A stretch of DNA of 64,000 bases from Fomitopsis serialis. Its lineage: Eukaryota; Basidiomycota; Agaricomycetes; Polyporales; Fomitopsidaceae. The position numbers were made by a program, and so were the translations under genes. The DNA lies in the NCBI RefSeq assembly GCF_022376445.1, contig NW_025955081.1, positions 60,914 through 124,913 of the forward strand, read 5' to 3'. Of the stretch, positions 26,035-35,538 are shown piece after piece. The first letter of the stretch is position 1. Every line of letters begins with the position of its first letter. Under the pieces are notes generated by a model. The model saw nothing but the letters and a program-made list of their open reading frames with translations, made no database searches and was not told where the DNA came from.

Positions 26035-27818
26035 TTATGATAGCGAAGCCAAAGGTCCGGGCTTGTTCGGATAAGCAGCATGGAAGTCGGAGACGAGCTC
26101 CGCAGCGTGTTCGAGTTCCGTAGCGAGAATCCAGGAAGTCTCTTCGTCAGTTCCTTCATAACCAGCCCAGCGTACGAAATATAATAGCTGGCAAGCACGA
26201 CGACGACGGTCAATTTTGGAGTCGAGGATTTTGGAGATCTCGAACTCCGGTTCTCCGTCGATAAGAACTGGCGGAGGTGGAGACTGGACTCGTCCGGGAA
26301 TGGTGTTCGGAGTTGCAGGCTCGAGCTGGGAGACGTGGAATACTGGGTGAACAGCGCGCATAGTGTCCGGAAGTCGGAGGGTGAACGAATGGGAACCTGC
26401 TTGGGCAATGATGGTATAAGGGCCCAGGTTCTTTTCAGAGAACTTCTTAGCGGGACACATAGAACGGAAATGCTCGGCTTTGACATATACCGTATCTCCG
26501 ACCTTGAAGTCCGGAGCCGGAAGTCGGTGTTTGTCCACTTGGACTTGATACTGAGCTTGGGCCTGAGCAATGTGCGTCCGGAGTAAGGCGTGGAGTTCGT
26601 CGAGGTTGACAGCGAACTCGCGTGCGCGCGCGGAAGTGAGGGCGCGTTCGGGATGAACAGCGAGGGCCGGATTGTAACCCTTGTTGGCGAAGAAGGGCGA
26701 AATTCCGGTGGTCGCATTCGGAGCATTGTTGTAAGCAAACTCCGCAAGGGGCAGGAGACGCGACCAGTTGTCCTGCTGGTAGTTGCAGTAGACCCAGATG
26801 TACTGTTCCAGGGTCTGGTTGACTCGTTCGGTTTGGCCATCGCCTTCCGGATGATAACCGGAGGTGAAGTGAAGGCGCATGTCGAGGGCTTTACCGAGTG
26901 AGCGGAAGAAATGGGACACGAACTCCGAGCCCCGATCGGAGGTAACGTGCGAGGGAACTCCGTGCTTGGAGAATACATGGAGGATGAAGAGGTCCGCGAG
27001 TTCCGGAGCGGTAAGGGTGTCGTGCGTAGGTATGAAAATGGACTGCTTGGTGAGGCGGTCGACTACGATGAGGATGGCGGTGAAACCATCGGAGTCCGGA
27101 AGCTGCTCGATGAGATCCATGGAGATGGAGTTCCAGGGTCGCTTGGGGATTGGGAGTTGTTTGAGCGTGCCATAAGGAAGATGACGGGGGACTTTGGCTC
27201 GTGCACAGATGGTACAGGACTTGCAGTAGTCTCGGACGAAGAGACGGAGTCCGGGCCAGGAGTAGTCCCGGAGTATGAGGGCTTGCGTCTTGTTCTGACC
27301 GTAGTGTCCAGCGGTCGGATGGTCGTGACGGGATCGGAGTACCCGGAGACGGAAATCGTCCACGTCCGGTACGTAGATGTGACCACTAAGACGCAGGAAG
27401 CCTTCTTCGTCAATGGACCAGCGTGCGTTGTCGCCCTGAGAGGCCAGAGCGAGTCCGGCAGCAAGCTCAGAGTCAGGGAAGGAGGCGGACTGAGCAGTCC
27501 GGATGTCGGAACGGAGTAGATGTTCGTCGTGGATGAGGGATGCACGGAGGACTGGTTCTCAGAGAATGGTTGCCCGGAGAGAGGAAGCGAGCTGTTCCTG
27601 CGTGAAAACAGGTCGGAAGTTGTGTGGGTTGACGACGGAGTAGTCACTATCCCCCTCTTTTGGGTAGACATCCCAACGGCGCGTGAGTGCGTCGGGTTTG
27701 CTTCCGAGTTTTCCGGGGCGGAATCGGATGATCATATTGAACTGCGAGAGGAACTCCGACCAACGCGCTTGACGTCGCGTCAGGAGTTTTGTGGTAGCGA
27801 AGTATTCGAGGTTCTTGT
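26035..27818 (-). CDS. Gypsy A polyprotein C-terminal part: RNase H end, integrase, chromodomain
   Basis: Reading from 27818: [20 protein letters not shown] and [16 protein letters not shown] are the classic RNase H-to-integrase connector. Then come the HHCC zinc-binding region ([25 protein letters not shown]) and the DD35E catalytic core ([44 protein letters not shown]). The C-terminal domain ([26 protein letters not shown]) leads to a chromodomain ([19 protein letters not shown]) that in chromoviruses targets heterochromatin. The 5' end is cut by the Copia insertion, so no start codon exists here. Confidence 0.88.
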
Positions 27819-28103
27819 TGTTGAGCAGACTTGGTCACATGTAGTGGACCGCGCTCTAACTTACCTGCTTGAAGGTGTTGCTGTTAAGCTTGAGGCACAC
27901 AAGTAGTTCCGGTGTTGGAAGTACTGGAGAGAGAGCTACGCTACTGGTGGGTCTTATATACATCTGAGAGATGCTGACTAATACTACTGTATAGTCCATT
28001 CCCACGCATGACTTGCTCTATGCGGTAAGTGCGGATCTAGCACGTGCAGTGCGATCCGGCCCGTGGAACCCGGCGGCCCGGTGGGCGCCTATATGGTTCA
28101 ACA
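27819..28103 (-). repeat. Copia copy 1, 3' LTR
   Basis: 285 bp with TG...CA ends. It carries TATATAAGAC about 120 bases from its end in element sense, probably the promoter TATA box. It differs from the 5' LTR of copy 2 by three substitutions and from the LTR at 33433-33717 by two. Confidence 0.93.
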
Positions 28104-28112
28104 CTCCCCCTT
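28104..28112 (-). other. Copia copy 1 polypurine tract
   Basis: In element sense the sequence AAGGGGGAG directly precedes the 3' LTR. This is the expected plus-strand primer site for reverse transcription. Copy 2 has lost it. Confidence 0.8.
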
Positions 28113-28175
28113 GCTAAGTACGTCCCTGACATACGAAGCATATCCTGGCGCCATGGGCTGCCGTCCGTGGTTGCT

Positions 28176-31100
28176 CTAGGACTCTTCTTCGTAGAATCGA
28201 AGTCCGAGCATGCCTCTGAACTTTTGGAACTTGACACGGCCCAAGTTTTTGGTGAAGAGGTCTGCCGGATTATCGTCAGTGCCAATGAAGAAGACTTCGA
28301 CCTGTCGTTCTTCAATTAGCTCCCTGATATAATGATAGCGTATGTCGATGTGTTTCGACCGCCTCTCAGTTACAGGGTTGGAGCCGATGAATATCGCTCC
28401 TTGATTATCCGAGCAGATAGGTAGTGGGCCAAGTGGATATCCAATCTCCGTGAGGAGCATTTTAATCCATACGACTTGGCGGCTGCAGTCGCTGAGCGAC
28501 ATGTATTCAGCCTCAGTTGAAGACAGTGCTACCGTCTTTTGCCGTCAAGACAGCCAACTGAACACTCCACCAGCTAACTTCATAAAGTAGCCACTCTGAG
28601 ACCTCCGCATCTCCAGGTCGTTAGCCCAGTCGGAGTCTGTGCACGCCGAGACACCTTGTCCAGTTTTGCCGCTGTATACAAGCGCATAGGACTTGGTTCC
28701 AATTAGATAGCGGCAGATATACAGTGCTTTATCCAAGTGGTCTTGTGACGGGTTCGCAGCATGTTGCGCGAGTTTTGTCATGGCGAAACAGATGTCAGGG
28801 CGAGTTCCAAGCATAATATATAGCAAGGAGCCAATGACAGTCTGATACCGACTTCGAAGTGCAGGGTCAACCGTGCCAGTGTAAGGCTCAGGTTTGTAGC
28901 CCGCAGGGAGTGGAGTAGGCGCAGATTTAGCATTCTGCATGCCACAGCGCTCAAGCACCTTCTCAAGGTAGGCAGTTTGGTCGAGATGAATCTCGTCGCC
29001 TTTCCGAGTAATGCTCATTCGCAGGAATTCCTTGACGTCACCAAGGTCGCGACACTCCCACTTCTTCATGAAGCAGTTCTTTAGAGCGGCCACTAGGGCC
29101 TTGTCTTTTCTGCAGAAAAGGGCATCATCCACATAGACAATGATGAGGATGAACCTCCCATCTTTTGTCTTGTAGATGAATATTCCGGCATCGGATACAA
29201 GGCGTACACAGCCAAGTTCCTTGAGGGACTCATTGAGGGTGCGCCACCACGCAAGCCCCGCCTGTTTAAGTCCATAGAGAGCACGCAGTAGCCGGAGGAC
29301 TCTGTGCTCTTGGCCTGGGACTTTAAAGCCGTCAGGCTGCTCCATGTAAATCTCCTCGTCGAGTTTACCATAGAGGTACGCATTACGGACATCGAGTCCG
29401 GAGATGTGCATGCCCTTGAGCGCAGCTAGCGCGAGTATTAGGCGCACGGTCTCAAAGCGTACGACAGGAGAGAAGACCTGATCATAGTCAAGGCCTTCAA
29501 TCTGGGAGTAGCCTTTTGCGACTAGTCTAGCCTTTTTACGACCGTCAGTTTTGACGTCGAAGACCCAGCGGTTTTTGGTAACCCTACGTCCCTTAGGACG
29601 GTCTACCAACTCATAGACATTGCGTTTGCGTAGAGCCTCTAACTCCTCGCGACACGCTAGTCTCCACTTCTCTTGCTCCTCTTTGGGTAGCTTGAGAATA
29701 TCGCGGTATGTCCATTCACGTGGATTGGACTCTGGAGAATCATGTTCAACAGATGGTAATGCGCATGAAAGCAGCATGTTGACCATTCCTACTCCCCCTT
29801 CCCGGCATAGTCGTGCCATGAGTAACTCCTCGACTTCTTCGTCTGAGCCCGAGGCAGATCCAGAAGGTTGGTCTGGCTGTGGTTCTGGCGCGCTAGGTCC
29901 GGGAACCTGTTGCTGCGACCCTGATTGAGGGTTAGGGCGGGTGCTACCCGACCCTTCTCCGACAATCTTTTTCCACTGCCCCTTCTTTTCAATCTCTTTG
30001 TACTGGTCTACGGGATTGTGATTTTCTCCGTAGACGTTCCCTGGGCGAGTTACATGCTTCCGCTGACGACCTGATTTCCGCTGCCCTTGAGGCGCAGGAA
30101 TTCCCGAAGGTTGTGGCGGCGGAACTGGACTGGGCGCCTTTGGCTGCTCCTGAGCATCGTCACGCTCATCGTCCGTTCCCTTTGGAAGGTGGTAGGGACG
30201 AGAGATATCCTCATCGTCTGAATCCTCCTGAGAAGTGGGTTGGTGACCCGCTTTGTGGTCATGTTTTGGCGCGCTTTGCAGCCTAGTATTACCCCGCCGC
30301 TTCATGCTGGGGCATTTGGGGAACATACTCTCGTCGAACAACGCATGTGACGACGTGTAGAGCACATTATTTGGTGCACGCATGAACAAGTCACCGTGAC
30401 CTCCGGGGGCGACACCGAGGTATGTCATTAACTCTGACTTTCTAGACAGAGTGTTCTTGCGCACGTCCTTGGGGATAAAGACGTATGCGCCGCACCCGAA
30501 TACTCGTAGATGCCTAATGGCAGGAGCCTCGCCATTCAACATCTCATATGGTGTCAGCCATTTGAGGCGACGAGATGGTGTCCTATTGTACACATGGACA
30601 GCGTGGTTCACCGCAAATTCCCACCAGGATTCAGGTAGACACACTTCAAGGCGCATAGCCTGAGCTTTGTCCATTATCGTCCTGTTGAGTCGCTCAGCTC
30701 TGCCATTTTCCTGAGGAGTGTGTGGCGAGCTTTGCAAGATCTTGATGCCCTCGTCTTTCAGCATCTTATCAAACGCGTCAGACTTGTATTCTCCCCCAGC
30801 ATCCGACATCCATCCTTTGACTTTCTTGCCATATTGGGTTTTAACCGTGGCGAGAAATTGGCGCGTAGACAAAATCGCAGCACTTTTGGTGCGCAGATTC
30901 ACGGTCCAGGCGTGAGACGTGTAGTCGTCATAGTACAGTATGTAGTACCTGTACTTATGGTAGGAGTCAAGCGGGAACGACTTCACATCACTGTGAATGA
31001 GCTCGAAGGGCTCTGTCGCTCGCTTTGTGGATGGCGGGAAAGCCTTGTTTGGCATTTTCCCTTCTGCACATCCAGGGCACACAGGATCCTCCGTAGGGAA

Positions 31101-31673
31101 CTCAACCCTGAGAGGGAAACCATCGGTGTGTTTTTCAGCCTTCCGAAGAACATCCTTTGAGGGATGCCCAAAACGGCGGTGCATAGTTTCATAGTCTACA
31201 GTGTAGACCGTATTGTGGATACTTTGCGCATCTTCCCCAGAAGCTGCAGCATAAATCCCAAAAATAGAGCCACCTGGGTTCAGCGGTTTAAACACATATA
31301 GTGGATCCCGCGATCCCGGCTCATAGAGGTTGATGTGCTGCGAACCACCGCGCACAGTCATGCCTTCTTTGAGGAAAGTCCCCATGGACAACAACCGTTG
31401 ATGCAGACCTTGGAAATAATAGACAGGGTATAGACGAGTTGTTATCATCTCACCGTCTCCACCTAGGAAATTGATGAAGACGGTCCCGCGCTTCGTGCAG
31501 CGGGCCGTGCCATTCGCAGTCTGCACCAGGATGGGTTTGCTGAGATCCTCAACTTCAGCGAAGTCACTCATCCGGTTGGTAAAGTGCATTGAAGCACCAG
31601 AGTCCAACATCCAAGTTGGGTCTCCATCAGGGTAGGCTTCATTGCCACCCTCTAGGACATCCTCAATCTTCAT
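28176..31673 (-). CDS. Copia copy 1 Pol part: protease, integrase, RT, RNase H (with in-frame TGA)
   Basis: Aspartic protease motif WMLDSGASMHFTNR, GAG-pre-integrase zinc motif (MHRRFGHPSKDV; CPGCAEGK), integrase core (ELIHSDVKSF; MSDAGGEYKSDAF; PQENGRAERLNRT), reverse transcriptase (KNRWVFDVKTDG; HISGLDVRNAYLYGKLDEEI; IIVYVDDALF) and RNase H (TDSDWANDLEMRRSQSGYF). The frame meets TGA at 28545-28547 between the TDSDW block and LSSTEAEYMSL, then continues open in the same frame to the TAG at 28176-28178. The Gag part is cut off by frameshifts at about 31759 and 31977, both one-base contractions relative to copy 2. Confidence 0.9.
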
Positions 31674-31761
31674 TTTTCCTTTACACTTGGAGCACGCTGC
31701 AAACTCTCGCGCGTGACGACAGTGTATATATTTGTGTAATGAACTACCAATACATTCATTA

Positions 31762-33141
31762 TTACACGCGACTTAGATGATACTCTACTACATGCGGCTG
31801 TGGGTAGCGCATTGTCAGTAGGTCGCATGGGAATTGAAGGTGAGGGTACTGACCTGGCGTCCTCGTCCAGATCAAGCCCGGCGGCCATCGCGATGTCCTT
31901 GTCGACGTTCTCGTCGACGTCCTCGTCGTCCGACCCCCAGTTAAGGGGTTCCTGGGTCTCGGCCCAGGTGCCGTCGTGTACGAGTTGTAACCCGCATTCA
32001 CCTCGTCGATCCTCTCGGCCATGTCGTTGTCGTCGTTGGAGAGACGAGCGCGCTTGGATGCACGCGACTCCGTGTCAGAGAGGTAGTCCTCGATCTGTGC
32101 GGAGTTGTCGACAACTTGAGTGAGCGTTTTGAGGCGCTCGACCGTTGGAGAGACGTCAACCTCTTCGGCCAACTTGAGGGCGCGTTGCAGCCATTGCTGG
32201 CAGTTGCGCATAGGGCGCTTCTGCACAGGCGCGTGCGTTTCGACGATGCGGACTTTGCTGCCCGAAGGCGCGATGTCCACGACGTGGGACGTAGAGGGAC
32301 CAGCCACAGACGCCTGCGAGGCGATGTGGGCGTGGTCGTGGCCGTTGCTGTGGCCGCCGCCGTCCTTCTGGGCATGGGTCTTCTTGCCGCTGCGTTTACC
32401 GCGCTGCTTGCCCTTGCCCTTGTCAGCCTTCTCGCCGCTGCCGCTGCCACCGTCATGGCGCTGCTGCTGCTGCTGGAAGCTCGGCTCGCCTTGCTTGCGC
32501 TTGACGGCCGAGATATTCTTCGCGTCGTGCAAAGAAGACGCCTTCTTGCCTGAGCCTTGCTCAAAGGCGAGGTTGGCGGCGTGCCGGACATCCGAGATCT
32601 TGAGCTTCTTGACGTCCGTCGTTTGCAGCATGACCTGCACGACGTTGTCGTACCGTGACGGTAAAGCATTCAGGGCCATCATGGCCAGAAGCGCGTCGGG
32701 GAGCTTGAGATCATTGTCCTCGAGCTTCTCGCAAGCATCGATGATCTTGGCGAGGAAAGGAGCAGGATGCTGGTCAGCAGGAATGCGCACTGTCGTCGCA
32801 GTCCTGAAGGACACGTAGAGGTTTGCAGCGTTCTGCTTGCTGTACATTGTCGACAGCATGTCCCAGAGATCCTTCGCCGAGTCGTTTTCTTTGACGATCT
32901 GAACGACCGAGGGACTGAGGCGCAGGCATATCATGCCTTGCGCCTTCTCGTCCGCCTGGGTCCACGCAAAAACCTCCTGATGGTTCCTGCCGCCCTCTTC
33001 GAGTGTTGGGCGCTCACCGAGAGTCTGTCCGATCATGAACCAGACTTCCTGGCTCTGGAGGTAGGACTTCATGGCCTCCGACCACTTGGCGTAGTTGGAG
33101 CCGTCCAGGACAGGGACCATGTTGAGGAGAGCGTTGGACAT
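31762..33141 (-). CDS. Copia copy 1 Gag part (frame-broken)
   Basis: Starts MSNALLNMVPVLDGSNYAKW at 33141. A UBN2/DUF4219-like Gag region of about 200 residues (KSYLQSQEVWFMIG; AKDLWDMLSTMYSKQNAANL) is followed by a Lys/Arg- and His-rich linker. Codons are equivalent to copy 2 down to about 31977, where a TT run is one base shorter and the frame is lost. The last roughly 75 residues of this open frame are therefore out of frame and not real Gag. No CCHC zinc knuckle was seen. Confidence 0.85.
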   Translation of the reverse strand: MSNALLNMVPVLDGSNYAKWSEAMKSYLQSQEVWFMIGQTLGERPTLEEGGRNHQEVFAWTQADEKAQGMICLRLSPSVVQIVKENDSAKDLWDMLSTMYSKQNAANLYVSFRTATTVRIPADQHPAPFLAKIIDACEKLEDNDLKLPDALLAMMALNALPSRYDNVVQVMLQTTDVKKLKISDVRHAANLAFEQGSGKKASSLHDAKNISAVKRKQGEPSFQQQQQRHDGGSGSGEKADKGKGKQRGKRSGKKTHAQKDGGGHSNGHDHAHIASQASVAGPSTSHVVDIAPSGSKVRIVETHAPVQKRPMRNCQQWLQRALKLAEEVDVSPTVERLKTLTQVVDNSAQIEDYLSDTESRASKRARLSNDDNDMAERIDEVNAGYNSYTTAPGPRPRNPLTGGRTTRTSTRTSTRTSRWPPGLIWTRTPGQYPHLQFPCDLLTMRYPQPHVVEYHLSRV

Positions 33142-33420
33142 TGTGTGAGAGTTGTGTTGAACGGGGGAAGTGTTTAAGAGCTGCTTGGCGAAGGCGACAT
33201 CAGCGCTCTGTCACACAACGGACTGCAGCCAAAAGGCGCTGTCCACACACATGGACTCAGTGTCCTCATGGTGTTTAGCAGCGACGTGAGTCGCGCTTGA
33301 GACCTGCAGCGTTTCCGCGCATAGTCTCCCCCTGGCTTCAAGCCCGTGAGGGCGATGCCGCAGGTAAGCCAGTGCGCACCGAGTCGCAGCCGTTGAGGCG
33401 CAGTACTCAGGTGTCGACCG

Positions 33421-33432
33421 GGGCTCATAACC
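33421..33432 (-). other. Copia primer binding site, copy 1
   Basis: GGTTATGAGCCC directly follows the 5' LTR in element sense. Its complement GGGCTCATAACC is the anticodon stem-loop of an initiator tRNA-Met, not a tRNA 3' end, as in Drosophila copia, which primes from a half tRNA. Confidence 0.7.
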
Positions 33433-33717
33433 TGTTGAGCAGACTTGGTCACACGTAGTGGACCACGCTCTAACTTACCTGCTTGAAGGTGTTGCTGTTA
33501 AGCTTGAGGCACACAAGTAGTTCCGGTGTTGGAAGTACTGGAGAGAGAGCTACGCTACTGGTGGGTCTTATATACATCTGAGAGATGCTGACTAATACTA
33601 CTGTATAGTCCATTCCCACGCATGACTTGCTCTATGCGGTAAGTGCGGATCTAGCACGTGCAGTGCGATCCGGCCCGTGGAACCCGGCGGCCCGGTGGGC
33701 GCCTATATGGTTCAACA
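33433..33717 (-). repeat. Copia copy 1, 5' LTR
   Basis: 285 bp, identical to the LTR at 27819-28103 except two CpG-type transitions. The adjoining outer 5 bp read GGGAG in element sense and match the bases just after copy 2's 3' end (56909-56913), not those outside its own partner LTR. Confidence 0.93.
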
Positions 33718-35028
33718 CTCCCCCTGTACGATATCAATGAGGGCATTGATGTTGTGGGTTTTGAGGGCCTGGTCGACCTTGTATCTGTACGCCGGGCCGT
33801 CATTGACATCGCCCGCTGACGGGCCGACGGGCAGCGGGTTCTTCTGTGCTGAACGAAGGTGCGGGACCGCTTACAACATCTTAAGCGGCGGGATGAATCA
33901 ATACAATACTGAGTCACTCACGATCATGTCTCTTGTCTTTGTGCACCTCAACCACGACACTGTCTCCCCGCCGTTTCCTTTTAGCTTGCCCACTCTGATT
34001 CACTGTCTTGGTGGGCGTCTCGGACTCCTGCAATTGATCTTCTTCGTCACTAAAGTTGATCTCGCTTGCCGGACGCTTTCCCTTCGCTTTCCCGGCCCTG
34101 ATCTCTTGTACTTCGTCACCACGGCCTCCTGCAACTCGTCTTCCTCGTCGCTGGTATCATTGCTGTCCCGTGCCGGTGCCCGGTTAACGTTACCGGTGCA
34201 GCCACCATCACATTCGTCACAGAATGTTCCGCCTTGTCCTCCGATATCTCCATGTAATTCCATCCCACTGTTGAACACTTCACCTCTCCGCCCAGCAGCG
34301 CAGGGCCCGGAGTACGCTCCGCCTCCCGCGTCTCACTGCAGTGCTTGGGATCAGTGCTGGCGTGTGGGAGCTGGAACCGGACTGCATGCGCTGTGTGGGA
34401 CGTCATAGGCCGAGATGCACCAGCCGGCGATGTCTTTCGGGCGCGGTCGGGACGTGTGGGTTCCCGGGGCAGCGGAAGTCACCATGCCAGTAAAGCTGGG
34501 CAGCGGGTGGCCACCGGGCGGGGGACTTGCGGAGTACCAGGCATTCGTGAAGACTCTCGGCCCGTCATCCGATTTGATGCGCGCCATGCGGGTGGAATAG
34601 TCTCCGCTCACGTTGCCGGCCACTTCCTCCATCGCTGAAATAGCGAGCGGGGTACGTATACTACCCACTCTCTCGCTGAAGCCGATTCCAATATCGCGCC
34701 TATTTTGAACTAAGGTCCATGTAAGGCGTTGAAACCAGTGCCAATCTGAGCTACGACTGACCACCGAATTTTCTATGCCATTCCACTGTCATTGGGAATC
34801 CCAGTGTTACTGCCTGTGAAACAATGAATGGGAGTAACTCACGAGCCGCGCAATTGTTGTCCGATTCTGAAGACGGGGATTTTCGGCCTGCCTCAAGCGG
34901 GTTTCGATGTTGCGGCCATATGCAGCGAGGACCAAGTTGGCGTCCAAGGGATCGTCGTACCCCTTAAGTGGGTCAGCGGCTGCCCCCGGCAGAGCATGGT
35001 GGGATGACGAAGCGGAGGTCGAAGCCAT
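33718..35028 (-). CDS. Zn-finger/coiled-coil family gene 1, 5' part (split by Copia)
   Basis: Unknown protein, paralogue of the gene at 35539-38999. It starts at 35028 (MASTSASSSHHALPGAAADP). After an intron comes a conserved block (TPLAISAMEEVAGN...ARIKSDD, near 34560-34640) matching VISAMEELAA...ARITRDD of the paralogue. Acidic and basic linkers follow (SNDTSDEEDELQEAV; QAKRKRRGD near 33960) that look like a nuclear localisation region. The last exon runs into the Copia 5' LTR at 33717, with TSD GGGAG. The reading frame continues exactly in phase at 56914 on the plus strand. Introns and small frame breaks make the middle part approximate. Confidence 0.6.
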
Positions 35029-35538
35029 GAATGAAAGGCGACAGAGAGCAGTACAGAAGTGAGCGGATTATGTCGGGGAGATCAACGAAGTGCAGGGAGG
35101 GAACCAGGTGGCATTTGATCAGGCGTGCGTGGCAATCGAACCACGATCACGTGGCCAAATGTGGCCGAGGGGCCGCAGTAAATCCTATTGGTCAAAATAA
35201 GTACATATCAACATATCCTTACCATAATGCCGTCACGGCACCCAAGCCACCGGCACAGCCGGCCGGGTAATCTCTACATTGGCCGGCGGTCCATACGAGG
35301 ATGTTGATGTCTGACGCCCGGGGGCGGGCATCCGGTGGCGGGCATCCGGTGGCGGGCGTCCGGCGGCGTGCGTCCGAGGGCGGGCACCGGCGACGTGCGT
35401 GCGGCGGCGGGGCAAGCGTGCAAGGGATGATAGATTGTCCAAGTTCAATTTCATGTTCATGTATTGTTTTGTTCCAGCAAAAGAGGTTCCAACAATATAT
35501 ACAGAATCTACTAGTACATTGTGCGTTACACTACCAAA
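35029..35538. repeat. Intergenic with GGCGGGCRTCCGGT minisatellite
   Basis: About 510 bases between two minus-strand genes. Positions 35315-35413 hold a degenerate tandem repeat of a 14-base unit close to GGCGGGCRTCCGGT. The same unit recurs at 40921-40957, 58191-58258, 59850-59938 and 62549-62583. The segment 35029-35280 should contain the promoter of the family gene starting at 35028. Confidence 0.6.

Larger units (their letters stand above)
24195..27818 (-). mobile_element. Gypsy (chromovirus) element A, 3' half
   Basis: Contains, in element order from 27818 downwards, the end of RNase H, integrase with a chromodomain, an antisense Zn-finger gene and the 3' LTR. It breaks at 27818 at a Copia LTR with 5-bp TSD ACAAG (27814-27818 on this strand read CTTGT). 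The missing RT part is at 48106-49256 on the plus strand and ends in the same ACAAG, so one element was split by Copia and then by an inversion. Confidence 0.8.
27819..33717 (-). mobile_element. Copia LTR retrotransposon, copy 1
   Basis: A 5899-bp element with 285-bp LTRs at 27819-28103 (3') and 33433-33717 (5') that end in a perfect 6-bp inverted repeat TGTTGA...TCAACA. The PBS lies at 33421-33432 and a GGGGGAG polypurine tract next to 28104. The interior codes a fused Gag-Pol of Copia domain order. The outer flanks do not match each other (ACAAG side at 27814-27818, GGGAG side at 33718-33722 in element sense), so its two ends come from different insertions. Confidence 0.93.

Noticed and set aside
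27819..33717. Dating Copia copy 1 from its LTR pair
   Set aside because: The TSDs show its two LTRs come from different insertions, so their divergence is not an age.
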